Shown one piece after another: positions 9,794 to 20,814 of a stretch of DNA of 64,000 nt (position 1 is the stretch's first letter; each line of letters opens with the position of its first letter). The notes beneath the pieces were generated by a model. It saw only the letters and a program-made list of their open reading frames with translations. It did not search any database and was not told where the DNA came from. Origin of the DNA: Cephalopachus bancanus (Eukaryota > Chordata > Mammalia > Primates > Tarsiidae). Location of the stretch: assembly GCA_027257055.1 (NCBI GenBank), contig JAPVLO010000622.1:1-64000 (forward strand). The letters are read 5' to 3'. The position numbers and the translations under genes were made by a program.

Positions 9794-11339
9794 TGTCGGG
9801 GTGCCAGCCCCGACCAAGGGTAGGGTTAGGACCCGCTCCAGAGAATCCGGACGGAGAGAAGAGACCACTCTGAGGCATTCTTCTGGGAACAGTCTGATCA
9901 GGACTGAAGCCAAATTTTATTCGGACTCCTTCCAACTTATATACCATTTTTCATACCCTCCAGCAGTGTGATAATCACTTGCTGGGGGCGTACAAACTCC
10001 GGATGTATATTGCGATTTACAAACTATGCATCACAAGACCATCACGAGACTTACAAGCTCCAAGCAGACAGTTTGAATTCCATGATGCCTGATGTGCTTC
10101 ACAAATCTCACATCAAGGTCACAGGTGCACAAATACAGTTTGTTTAAAAGTGTCTTCCATAGTGTTCAACAAATCATTCATATTATACTCTTTGTCCTAA
10201 ACCCTGATTAATACAAAAACTTTCTTAGTTAACTCTAGGTTCAATCCAAGTTCACTGACTCCTAATATTTTTTAACAATTGATATTATCAACTTAACACT
10301 ATACTATAATTTATAAGTTTACTTAAATGACTTAATTTTTATTTATTCCATTAACCTATTACGATTCAACATAGTGGCCTGTAATTCTACAACAATTAAT
10401 TCAAAACTTATTTCTTACCATGACTTATATGAGTTTCATGATCTAGTGTTTGGGCTTTAAAACTATGCTATATCTCATTAAGCTAATACCTTATCATTAA
10501 ATCTTATAATTATCATTGACGTATGATTTTAGAATCATAACACTATAATTCTCATTCTATTCTAATAAAACTACGACTTTAACCCAAAACTTAAATCTTT
10601 TTTCCTAGTATATTAATACATGGCTACGTGTAAAATTTCCTATTGTCATATTAGAAGCAAAAACTACACCATTGGGAAAGTTTCGGTGTACTACTCAAAG
10701 GATCTTAAAATTGGCCTACAGGAACAGGAACTAAAGTCATAATCTGAGAAAAGGAAACTTAAAAAGCTTAAACAAAACCTAAAAGTTTTCTACGAATGCT
10801 TATTACTGTTTAAATCTTTCCGATGGAAATTGTATCGTCTTAAATGAATGTTTTATCCAAACAAGTCTATTCTAAAAATCAAATCGTGTCTGTCACACTC
10901 TTGGATAATGGACTGCACGGTTACTATGGAAATGGCCACGGGCTGAAGCAAACAGAGTTTCGGCATGTAACGAAACCAGAAAAACGTCCTGCCTGGCTAG
11001 AGACAGGGCAATAAAACTATTATGGTAATTTCATTTCTAATCTTAATCCTAGGAGAAACTGCCTTTGGGAACAAGAGCTGACTCACCAGTCTACCAGGAA
11101 ATAGAAGTTTAAAAATATCTAGAAAGAAGTAAGACTTAGAAGGGACAAGGTCATTCTGCTGTATCACCTTTCATCAGGTGTATAGAGATTTACTTGTAAG
11201 TTTTGCTGCCATGTATGCACACTGGTCACCAATCACACGCCAATATTATAGGTATAACTGATATCCTATGTCAGAGGCGATCTTCCAGATGGGCCTTTAC
11301 AGGCCTCAGCCATGTAGCTGTAGATGTTGGCTCCCAACA
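9794..11339 (-). mobile_element. Solo LTR (1546 bp) related to the class II ERV LTR
   Basis: On the minus strand the LTR begins TGTTGGGAGCCAACATC and ends GGCTGGCACCCCGACA. It is flanked on both sides by CCAAGT (9788-9793 and 11340-11345), a 6-bp target duplication as made by betaretroviral integrases. On the minus strand a TATA-like GGTATATAAG (about 9936-9945) lies just upstream of the polyadenylation signal AATAAA (about 9917-9922). No frame of useful length is present inside, and the AT-rich body looks like one long U3. The length is large for an LTR, but I see no internal retroviral genes. Confidence 0.85.
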
Positions 11340-11345
11340 CCAAGT
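11340..11345. repeat. Target-site duplication, right copy
   Basis: CCAAGT lies immediately right of the solo LTR and matches 9788-9793. Confidence 0.9.
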
Positions 11346-11488
11346 TGCCCAGGCTAGTCTCGAACCCACAGGCTCAGACAGTCCTCTCAACTCAGCCTCC
11401 CAAAGTGCTGGGAGTACAGGTTGAGCCACCGAGCCTGGTCTCATCCTTCTTATTAGACACAAATCTGTCATCCATTCAACTCTGTCAT

Positions 11489-11782
11489 TTTTTTTTTCTT
11501 TTTTTTTTTTAGGAGTTGGAGACTCACTCTGTCGCCCAGGCTGGAGTGCAGTGGCCACTGCAGCCTCGACCTGCTTGGTTCCAGTGATCCTTCCGCCTCA
11601 GCCTCCCAAGTAGCCAGAACCACAGGTGTGCACCACCATGCCTGGCTAATTTTTGATTTATTGTAGAGACGAGAGCTTGCCAGGTTGCCCAGGCTGGTCT
11701 CGAACCCCCGGGCTCAGGCAGTCCTCACCCCTCGGGCTCCCAAAGGGTTGGGATGACAGGCGTGAGCCACCACACCGGGCCA
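11489..11782 (-). mobile_element. Alu-type dimeric SINE, reverse, complete
   Basis: Poly-T, GACTCACTCTGTCGCCCAGG, GGCTAATTTTTGATTTATTG, then GGCGTGAGCCACCACACCGG. The GCGTGAGCCACC start is closer to the general Alu head than most neighbours. Confidence 0.85.
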
Positions 11783-11872
11783 ACTCCATCATTTCCTTCA
11801 GCACTCCGTGCCAGGTTAAGAAAAATCAGTCAATAGACATCGACCGAAAAGCCGAAACACTGAAAACATAAC

Positions 11873-12124
11873 CCAGCCAGATGTGGTGACTCATGCCTGT
11901 CACCCCAGCGCCTTGGGAGGCTGAGGGGAGTGGATTGTCTGAGTCTGCGGGTTTGAGACCAGCCCGGGCAACTTGGCGAGACCTTGTATTTGCAATAAAT
12001 CAAAATTAGCCAAACGTGGTGGTGCACTCCTGTGTTTCTGGCTACTTGGGGGGCATTTGAGCCCAGGAGTTTGACACCAGCCTGGACAACAGAGTGAGAC
12101 CCCAGCACTCCCAAAAATGAAAAA
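11873..12124 (+). mobile_element. Alu-type SINE with internal deletion
   Basis: AGCCAGATGTGGTGACTCAT, GTATTTGCAATAAATCAAAA, then a shortened right arm ending AGACCCCAGCACTCCCAAAA. Confidence 0.75.
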
Positions 12125-12128
12125 CAAT

Positions 12129-12500
12129 TATCTGGGTGCGGTGGCTCACTCCTGTCATCCCAGCTCTTTGGGAGGCGGAGGCAAGAGGATGGTCTGAACC
12201 CGTGGGTTCGAGGCCAACCCGGGCAACTTGGTGAGACCTCGTGTCTACAATATGACAAAAAGTTAGCTAGAAGCGGTGGTGCGCAACTGTGGTTCCAACT
12301 ACTTGGGAGGCTGAGGCAGAAGGATCGCCGGAGCCCGGCAGGTCGACCCTGGGGAGGCCGTGATTGTGCTCCTGCCCTCCAGTCTGGCCCACACAGTGAG
12401 ACCCCAACTCAAAAAATAAGTAAAATAATAATAATTGTCCAGGGGTTCGAGACCAGCCTGGGCTACTTGGCAAGACCTTGTCTCTATAATAAATCCAAAA
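12129..12500 (+). mobile_element. Alu-type dimer followed by a SINE left-arm fragment
   Basis: A full dimer (CTGGGTGCGGTGGCTCACTC to GACCCCAACTCAAAAAATAA) is followed from about 12439 by another left-arm segment (GGGGTTCGAGACCAGCCTGG, TCTATAATAAATCCAAAAAT). Confidence 0.75.
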
Positions 12501-12502
12501 AT

Positions 12503-12806
12503 GGGCCGGGCTCGGTGGCTCAGCCTGTAATCCCAGCACTTTTGAGGATGAGGTGAGTGGGTTGTCTGAGCCCGCGGGTTCGAGACCCACCTGGGCAACT
12601 CGACAAGACCTCATCTCCACAATAAATCAAAAATTAGCCGGGCGTGGGAGCACGCGCCTGTAGTTCCAGCTACGTGGGAGGCTGAGGCGGAAGGATCGCC
12701 GGAGCCCAGGAGGTCGAGGCTGCAGTGACCAGGAGCGGCCACTGCCCTCCAGTCTGGGCGACAGAGTGAGACTCGAACTAAAAAAAAAAAAAATAATAAT
12801 AATAAT
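12503..12806 (+). mobile_element. Alu-type dimeric SINE, complete
   Basis: GGGCCGGGCTCGGTGGCTCA, CCGCGGGTTCGAGACCCACC, CAATAAATCAAAAATTAGCC, ending GACAGAGTGAGACTCGAACT with an A/AAT tail. Confidence 0.85.
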
Positions 12807-13246
12807 AAAAAGAGATTGACATTCGTGGGACCCTGCCAGGGGAGGGAGTACTTGCCCGCTGACCTGAATCTCAGCTTTTTTAAATAAAATAAAATAATTT
12901 TGTGAAAAACATCCCAAAGAGATGCAGTGCTGATGCCCACGCATGCCCCGCCATGCATTGTCCCAGAGGGGGGCTTGGGAGGGGGCTTTTCGCTGGAGCC
13001 CACCCGAGGGGCAGACCGCCTGGTGTCCCTCTCTCCACGGAGCCATGGGCCATCCCACATCCTCTTCCCGGACCCGACTCTGGGATGGAAGGCCCTCAAA
13101 GAAGTCCTGCAGACCACATGGGCGTGACGGGGTGACCCAGGCTGGACGGGGCGTCCTGGGAGGGGTCAGGGTCTCCACCCCGGGGAACCCTCGCCGGACA
13201 GTGCGGGGTCTTTTGAGGCATCCCCTGGAGTCCAGCTGGGAACAGG
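12807..13246. other. GC-rich unique sequence, no gene seen
   Basis: Open frames exist on both strands but none shows a domain or composition that stands out. The sequence passes into the first minisatellite. Confidence 0.4.
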
Positions 13247-14158
13247 AGGCCGTGGCCAGGAGGTGGCCGTGGCCAGGTGGAGGCTGTGACCAGGAGGTAG
13301 CCGTGGTCAGGTAGAGTCAGTGACCAGGAGGGGGCAATGACCAGGTGAAGGCCCTGGCAGAGAAGGGGCCGTGGCCAGGTGGTGGCCATGGCCAGCTGGA
13401 GGCCACAGCCAGAAGGGTGTGGCCAATTGGAGGCCATGGCTGGGTGGAGTCCATGGCCCGGTGGTGGCCATGACCAGGAGTGGCCGTGGCCGGGAGGGGG
13501 TCGTGGCCAGGTGGAGTCCATGGCTGGGGATAGCCATGGCTGGGAGGGGGCTGTGACCGGGAGGAGGCCTTGGCCTGGTGGTGCCCGTGTCTGGGTGGAG
13601 GCCATGGCCAGGTGAAGGTTGTGGCTGGGTGTCGTCCGTGGCCTGGTGGTGGTCGTGACCAGGAGTGGCCGTGGCTGGGGGGTCGTGGCCAGGTGGAGTC
13701 CATGGCTGGTGATAGCCATGGCCAGGGGGCTGTGACCGGGAGGAGGCCTTGGCCCGGTGGGGCCCGTGTTGGTGGAGGCCACGGCGGTGAGGGTTGTGGC
13801 TGGGTGTCGTCCGTGGCCTGGTGGTGGTCGTGACCAGGAGGTGGCCGTGGCCGGGAGGGGGTCGTGGCCAGGTGGAGTCCATGGCTGGGTGACAGCCATG
13901 GCCGGGAGGGGGCTGTGACCGGGAGGAGGCCTTGGCCCGGTGGTGCCCGTGTCTGGGTGGAGGCCACGGCCAGGTGAGGGTTGTGGCTGGGTGTCGTCCG
14001 TGGCCCGGTGGTGGTCGTGACCAGGAGTGGCCGTGGCCGGGAGGGGGTCGTGGCCAGGTGGAGTCCATGGCTAGGTGATAGCCATGGCCGGGATGTGGTC
14101 GTGGCCGCGTGGAGGCTGTGGCCAGGAGGAGGCCGTGGCCAGGTGAAGGCCAGGACAG
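13247..14158. repeat. Minisatellite with ~185-bp higher-order unit
   Basis: Short related modules such as GGCCGTGGCCAGGTGGAGG alternate in a fixed order. The marker GACCAGGAG begins at 13472, 13657, 13832 and 14019, so the higher-order period is 175-187 bp. Open frames rich in Pro, His and Gly on the minus strand are products of the repeat. Confidence 0.85.
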
Positions 14159-14478
14159 GGCATGTCACCGCACACCTTCCCTTCATCTGGGTCGTGTCAG
14201 GGGTGGTCTCGGCGTCTGGGCGGACTCCCGGACCCCGTTGCCCCGCCCGCCAGGCCTGGCCCTCCTGTCTTCCAGAGTGGCTGTGCCAAATTGAATTCCC
14301 GGCGGCCACGGACGAGAGTTCCCGCAGTCCCGTGTCCACCCCAGCACCGAGGGTTATCCCGTGGCCTCCGAATGTCCCCCCCACCGTATGCCCCCCTGTA
14401 GGGGCGACCTCCCATGCGTCCCTGCCCCAGGCCCTCGTGGGTTACGGAGAGCACTTTCCGCTGTGCACTTTTAATTTT

Positions 14479-14755
14479 TTGTTTTTTTTTGAGTTGGGGT
14501 CTCACTGGGTGGGCCCGGCTGGAGGGCAGGGGCACGCTCCCGGCCACCGCAGCCTCGATCCACCGGGCTCTGGCGAACCTCCCGCCTCGGTCTCCCAAGT
14601 CGCCGGGACCACAGGCTCATTTTTGGATTCATGGCCAGTCGAGGTCTCTCCAAGTGGCCCGGGCGGGTCTCGAACTCGTGGACTCGGGCCATCCTCTCGC
14701 CTCGGCCTCCCAAAGTGACGGACGGCCAGGTTGAGCCCCTGCGCCCGGCCCCACT
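14479..14755 (-). mobile_element. Alu-type dimeric SINE, reverse, GC-rich copy
   Basis: GAGTTGGGGTCTCACTGGGT, GCAGCCTCGATCCACCGGGC, GGGTCTCGAACTCGTGGACT and CCTCGGCCTCCCAAAGTGAC. Confidence 0.85.
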
Positions 14756-14759
14756 GCGC

Positions 14760-17700
14760 ACTTTTCACGATCCTGTCCCCGTCCCTGGGGACTCTGGCCG
14801 GTCTGCTGCTTCCCTGGTCACCTGTCCCTTTGTTCCCCGATATCTTGTCCCCTGGTCCCCTAGTCCCGGATTCACGGGTCGGCTGGTCCCCTTGTCCCTT
14901 GGTCCTCTGGTTTTCTGTCACTTGGTCGCTGGCCCCCTTGTCCCCTGGTCCTGTGTCCCCCGGCCTCCTTGTCCCCTGGTCCTTGCCTCCCTGGTCCCTG
15001 TCCCCTGTCTCCCGGTCCTGTCCCTTTGTCCCCTATTCCCTGTCTCCATGTCCTCTGTCCCCTGGTCCCCTTGTCCCCCATCGCCTGGCCTCCTTGTCCC
15101 CCGGTCCCCTGTCCCCTGGCCTCCTTGTCCCCCGGTCCCCTGTTGTCTGGCCTCCTGGTCACCCGGTCCTCTGTCGCCCGGCCTCCTTGTCCCCTGGTCC
15201 CCTGTCCCCTGGCCTCCTTGTCCCCGGTCCTCCATCCCCTGGCCTCCTTGTCCCCCGGTCCCCTGTCCCCTGGCCCCCTTGTCCCCTGGTCCCCTGTCCC
15301 CTGGCCTCCTTGTCCCCTGGCCCTTGCCCCCCTGGTCCCTGTCCCCTGTCTCCCGGTCCCTGTCCCTTAGCCCCCTATTCCCTGTCTCCATGTCCTCTGT
15401 CCCCTGGTCCTCTGATCCTTGTCCCCTGGTTCTCTGTCCCTGGCTCCCCGATCCCTGGCCCCTGGACCCCTGATCCGTGTCCCCTGATCCCTTGTCCCCT
15501 TGTCCTCTGGTCCCCTGATTCACGGGTCTGCTGGTCCCCTTGTCCCTGGGTCCTCTGATTTTCTGTCACTTGGTCCCTCGTCTCCTTGTCCCCCAGTTCC
15601 TTGTCGCCTGGCCTCCCTGTCCCCTGGTCCCCTGTCCCCCGGTCCTCTATCCCCTGGCCTCCTTACCCCCTGGTCCCCTGTCGCCCAGCCTCCTTGTCCC
15701 CTGGTCGCCTGTCCCCTGGCCTCCTTGTCCCCTGGTCCCCTGGCCCCTGGCCTCCTTGTCTCCTGGTCCCCGTCAACTGGGCTCCTTGTCCCCTGGTCCC
15801 CTGTCCCCTGGCCTCCTTATCCCCTGGTCCCCTGGCCCCTGGCCTCCTTGTCTCTGGTCCCCATCAACTGGCCTCCTTGTCCCCTGGTCCCCTGTCCTCC
15901 TTATCCCCTGGTCGCCTGTCCCCTGGCCTCCTTATCCACTGGGCCCCTGTCCCCTGGCCTCCTTGTCCCCAGGTCCCCTGTTGCCTGGCCTCCTTGTCCC
16001 CTGGTCCTGTCCCCTGGCCTCCTGGTCACCCGGTCCCCTGTCGCCCGGCCTCCTTGTCCCCTGGTCCTCTATCCCCTGGCCTTCTTGTCCCCCGGTCCCC
16101 TGTCCCCTGGCCTCCTTGTCCCCCGGTCTCCTGTCCCCTGGCCTCCTTGTCTCCCGGTCCCCTGTCAACTGGCCTCCTTGTCCCCTGGTCCTCTGTCCCC
16201 GGTCCCCCTGGCCCCTGGCCCCTGATCCATGTCCCCTGATCCCTTGTCCCCTTGTCCTCTGGCCCCGATTCACAGGTCTGCTGGTCCCCTTGTCCCTGGG
16301 TCCTCTGGCTTTCTGTCACTTGGTCTCTGGCCCCCTTGTCCCCCGGTCCCCTGTCGCCTGGCCTCCTTGTCCCCTGGTCCCCCAGTCCTCTGTCACCTGG
16401 TCTCCTTGTCCCCTGGTCCCCTGTCCGCCAGTCCCCTGTCTGCTGGCCCCCGGTTCCGAATCCCTGGTCCCTGTCCCCAGTTCCCCTCGTCCCTGTCCCC
16501 TGGTCTCCTGGTCCTTTCTCTCTGTCCCCTGCCTCCCAGTCCCTGTCCCTTGGCCCCCCCGTGTCCTGGTCCCCTAACCCTGACCCTGACCCTGTCTCCT
16601 GTCCCCTAGTCCCCTCATCCCTTGTCCTCTGTCCTCTGGCCACCTGGCCCCTGTGTCCCCGGTTCCCTTGTCCCGGGGTCTTCTGTCTGGCCCTCTGTCT
16701 CCTGTCCCCTGGGACTGGTCTGTCTGCTGGCTCCCTGGTCACCTGGTCCCCTTGTCCCTTGGGCCCCTGGTCACCTGGTCCCTTTGTCCCCTGATTCACT
16801 GGTCTGCTGGCCCCCTGGTTCCCTGCTCCCCAGCCTGCTGGCCCCTGGTCGCTGTCCCCTGGTCCCCTGTCCCCTCTCCTCTGGCCCTGCTCCCTGTGCC
16901 CTGTCCCCTGGTCCCTTGTCCCCTTTTCCCTGTCCCCTGCCCCCGGCCTCTTTCCATGGCACCTCGTCCCCTGTCCCGTGGTCTCTGGCCCCCTCTTCCC
17001 TCTCCGCTGGCCCTTGGTGCCCTGTCCCCTATCGCCCTGGCCCCCTCTGCCCTGTCCCCTGCTCCCCTGTCCTCTGGACCTGTCTGCTGGCCCCCGGTCC
17101 CTGTCACCTATCCCCCTGGCCCCTGACCCCCTCATCACTGTCCCCTGGTGCCCTGTCCCCTGCTCCTCTGTCCCCGGGTCCCCGACCCTTTTCCCCTGTC
17201 CCCTGGTCCCCTGGACAGGCCTGGCAGGCCCCTGTCCCCGGCCTCTTGATCCATGGCGCCCGGTCCTCTGTCCCCTGGTCTCTTGCCCCCTGTTCCCTGC
17301 CCGCTGGCCCCCGGTCCCTGTCTCATGTCCCCCTGTCCCCTGTCCCTTCTCCTCTGGCCCTGCTTCCTGTCCGCTGGCCCCTGGTCTCTGGTCCCCTGCT
17401 CCCGTGTCCCCGGGCCCCTGTCCCCTGGTCTCTGGCCCCCTGTTCCCTCTCCGCAGGCCCCTGGTCTCTGTGCCCAGTTCCCCCCGTCCCTGCCCACTGG
17501 CACCCTGGTCCTCTGCTTCCTGTCCCCTGTCCGCTGGCCCCTGGTCCCTTGTCCCCATCTGGTCCCCTGTCCCCTGTCCCCCTGGGCCCTCATTCCTGTC
17601 CCCTGCTGCCCTTCCTGCTGACCCCTGGTCCCTGTCCCCTGGCCCTGTCCCCTGTCCGCTGGCTCCTGGTCCCTTGTCCCCATCTGGTCCCGTCTCCTGT

Positions 17701-19735
17701 CCCCCTGGACCCTCATTCCTGTCCCCTGCTGCCCTGCCTGCTGACCCCTGGTCCCTGTCCCCTGTCCCCTGGCCCTGTCCTCTGTCTGCTGGCCCCCGGT
17801 CCCTTGTCCCCATCTGGTCCCCTGTCCCCTGCCCCCTGGGCCCTCATTCCTGTCCCCTGCTGCCCTGCCTGCTGACCCCTGGTCCCTGTCCCCTGTCCCC
17901 TGGCCCTGTCCGCTGGCCCCTGATCCATTGTCCCCATCTGGTCCCCTGTCCGCTATCCCCCCGGACCCTCATTGCTGTGCCCTGCTCCCCTGCCTGCTGG
18001 CCCCTGGTCGCTGTCCCCTGGCCCTGTCCCCTGTCTGCTGGCCCCTGGTCCCTTGTCCTTGTCTCGTCCCGTCCCCTATCCCCCTGGGCCCTCATCCCTG
18101 TCCCCTGCTGCCCTGCCTGCTGGCCCCTGGTCGCTGTCGCCTGGTCCCCTGGTCCCCTGTCCCCTCTTCTCTGGCCCTGTTCCCTGTCTGCTGGCCCCCG
18201 GGCCCCGTCCCCATCACCTATCCCTGGTCCCTGGCCTCCTTATCTACATCCCCTGCTCCCATGTCCCCCGGCCCCCTATCCCCTAGTTTCTGGCTCCCTG
18301 ACTCTCATCGCTGTGCCTGGTCACTTGTCCCCATCCCCTGGTTGGCTGTCCCCTGTCCTCTGGCCCTGTCCCTTGTCTGCTGGCCCCTGACCCCCTCGTC
18401 CATGTCCCCTGGTCACCTGTCCCCTGTCCTCTGGCCCTGTCCCTTGTCTGCTGGCCCCTGACCCCCTCGTCCATGTCCCCTGGTCGCCTGTCCCCTGTCC
18501 GCTGGCCCCCTGGTCCTCTGCTCCCTGTCCCCTGGTCACCTGTCCCTTGTCCGCTGGCCCCCTTGTCCTCTGCTCCCTGTCTCCTGTCACCTGGTCGCTG
18601 TCCACTGGCCCCCTGGTCATTGTCCCCATCACCCTGTCCCCTCACCCCTGGTCCCTTGTCCCCTTTTCCTTGTCCCCTGGTCCCCAGGCTCCTGGCCTCT
18701 GGCCCCCTGATCCATGTCCCCTGTCCCCTGTCCACTGGTCCCCTGGTGCCCTGTCCCCTGCTGCTCTGTCCCCGACCCTTGTTCCCGTCCCCTGGTCCAC
18801 AGTCCCCTGACCCCGTCGTCCATGTCCCCTGGTGCCCTGTCCCCTGGTCGCCTGTCCTCTGGCCCCCTGGTCCTCTGCTCCCTGTCCCCTGGTCGCCTGT
18901 CCCTTGTCCGCTGGCCCCCTGGTCCTCTGCTCCCTGTCTCCTGTCTCCTGGTCGCTGTCCACTGGCCCCCTGGTCACTGTCCCCATCACCCTGTCCCCTC
19001 TCCCCTGGTCCCTTGTCCCCTGGTCCCTCGTCCCCTTGTCCCCAGGCTCCTGGCCCCTGGCCCCCGATCCATGTCCCCTGTCCCCTGTCCTCGGGCCCTG
19101 TCCCCTATCCGCTGGCCCCTGGTCTCTGGTCCCCGTTCCCTGGTCCCCTGGGCCCTTTCGCCCTGGCCCTCTCATCCATGTCCCTTGGGGCCCTGTCCCC
19201 TGTTGCTCTGTCCCCGACCCTTTTCCCGTCCCCTGGTCCACAGTCCCCTGTCCTCTGGCCCTGTCCCCCGTCTGTTGTCCCCTGTCTCCTCTCCCCTGGT
19301 CCCCTGGTCCCTTGTCCCCTGGTCCCCAGACTGCTGGCCCCTGGCCCCCTGATCCATGTCCCCTCTCCCCTGGTCCCTTGTCCCCTGGTCCCTCGTCCCC
19401 TTTTCCTTGTCCCCTGGTCCCCAGGCTCCTGGCCCCTGGCCCCCTGATCCATGTCCCCCGTCCCCTGTCCTCGGGCCCTGTCCCCTGTCCGCTGGCCCCT
19501 GGTCTCTGGTCCCCGTTCCCTGGTCCCCTGGGTCCTTTCGCCCTGGCCCTCTCGTCCATGTCCCTTGGGGCCCTGTCCCCTGGTCGCCCATCCCCTGTCC
19601 TCTGGCCCCTGGATCCTGTCCCCTGGCGCCTGGTCCCCGTCCTCTGGGCCCCTCTCCCCTGGTCCGCTGTCCGCTGTCCCCTGCTGCTCTGTCCCCGACC
19701 CTTGTCCCCTGTCCCCTGGTCCCCTGGACAGGCCT
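14760..19735. repeat. Pyrimidine-rich minisatellite, ~5 kb
   Basis: The plus strand is built from CCCCTGGTCCCCTGTCCCCT-like units with very little A. Early on a ~29-bp unit (CCTGGCCTCCTTGTCCCC and variants) dominates. Between about 17.5 and 18.1 kb a ~123-bp higher-order unit is clear: its CTCATTCCTGTCCCC-type marker recurs near 17591, 17713, 17846, 17970 and 18093. Later a longer mixture with CTGATCCATGTCCCC markers appears. Long Pro/Ser/Leu frames (plus) and Gly/Gln/Arg frames (minus) are products of the repeat. Confidence 0.9.
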
Positions 19736-19789
19736 GGCCGGACCCTGAGAACCCCGGGGTCCCCAAGAAGGCAGGTGGCCGCCCCGGGC

Positions 19790-20100
19790 CCTGAACTTGA
19801 GCCGAGGACCCCGGCAGGCCGACAGCCCACCAGGCTGCGCTGGCCGTAAGCGTGCCCCGGCCCTCCAGCCGGGCCCACACAGCAAGACCCCAACTCAAAA
19901 AAAAAGTGCCAAAATTAAATTAGAATTAAATTAAAAAAAAAAAACCTTTGGATCTCTTCCAAATAAAAAAAAAAAGTGCCAAAATTAAATTAAAATTAAA
20001 TTAAGAAAAAAAAAAAACCCTTTGGGTCCCCTCCCACTGTGGGAGATTTTCGGTCCTCTCAATAAACCCTTTAAAAAAAAAAAAAAAGAGAGAGAAAGAA
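19790..20100 (+). mobile_element. SINE 3'-end fragments with A-rich duplications
   Basis: A right-arm end (GCCCACACAGCAAGACCCCA, then ACTCAAAAAAAAA) at about 19870-19905 is followed by two near copies of AAAGTGCCAAAATTAAATTA (about 19903 and 19973) and a short A-rich stretch with CAATAAACCC. Confidence 0.65.
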
Positions 20101-20109
20101 AAACGAAAA

Positions 20110-20345
20110 GAAAAGGAAGAGTCCACGGGTTCAAGACCAGCCCAGGCTCCTCGGCGAGACCTCGTCTCTACCATAAACCGAAAAATTAGCCGGGCGTGGT
20201 GGAGCGCGCCTGTGGATACGGCGACTTGGGAGACTGAGGCGGAAGGAGCGCCTGAGCCCGGGAGGTCGGGGTTGCAGTGGCCATGAGCGGGCCATGGTCC
20301 TCCAGCCTGGGCAACACAGTGAGACCCCAACGCACAAAATAAGCA
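20110..20345 (+). mobile_element. Alu-type SINE, 5' truncated
   Basis: AGTCCACGGGTTCAAGACCA, CTCTACCATAAACCGAAAAA, TTAGCCGGGCGTGGTGGAGC, ending GACCCCAACGCACAAAATAA and an AAT repeat. Confidence 0.8.
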
Positions 20346-20385
20346 AAATGATAATAATAATAATAATAATAATAAAGTATCGCCA

Positions 20386-20626
20386 GGGCCCAGGAGTACG
20401 TGACCAGCCGGGACAGCACAGCAAGACCCCGTTTCTGCAATAAATCAAAAAATTAGCCGGGCGTGGCGTGATGGATGCCCGTCGTCCTGGTGACCGGGGA
20501 GGCCGAGGCGCGAGGATCGCCGGAGCTCAGCACGTCCAGGCTGCGGCGGCCGTGAGCGAGTCCGTGCCTGGCCCAGACGGGTCCACACAGTGAGACCCCA
20601 ACGCCAAAAAAAAAAAAAAAAAAGTC
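20386..20626 (+). mobile_element. Alu-type SINE, 5' truncated
   Basis: AGTACGTGACCAGCCGGGAC, TGCAATAAATCAAAAAATTA, a right arm with GGAGGCCGAGGCGCGAGGAT, then GACCCCAACGCCAAAAAAAA. Confidence 0.8.
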
Positions 20627-20814
20627 ATTGTTTTTTCTTTTTTTTTTGATAGTTTTAACGTTTTTATTTATTTTTGTGTTCTCATCTGTCATGTTAAGAA
20701 CTCGAGTTTTAAGTCTTTGCTCAACGACCCAAGGGCCTCCACCCTCAGACAGGCCGGGAGCAGGGAGTCGCCCGCTGGGGCGCGACCGGCCACTCTCCCC
20801 GGTCATGGGGCGGG
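20627..20814. other. Short unique spacer
   Basis: The spacer is T-rich, then GC-rich, ending in a G run at about 20811. No gene is seen. Confidence 0.4.

Larger units (their letters stand above)
9625..11437 (-). mobile_element. Alu-type dimeric SINE, reverse, split by a solo LTR
   Basis: Bases 9625-9793 are the first half of a reversed SINE and end TTGCCAAGT. Bases 11340-11437 continue the same element from CCAAGTTGCCCAGGCTAG to CCTCCCAAAGTGCTGGGAGT. Removing the LTR and one copy of CCAAGT gives an uninterrupted SINE. Confidence 0.9.

Noticed and set aside
14631..18390. Pro/Ser/Leu-rich frames resembling mucin or collagen-like proteins
   Set aside because: Several overlapping frames are open at the same time with no start, splice or domain signal. 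They are repeat artefacts.
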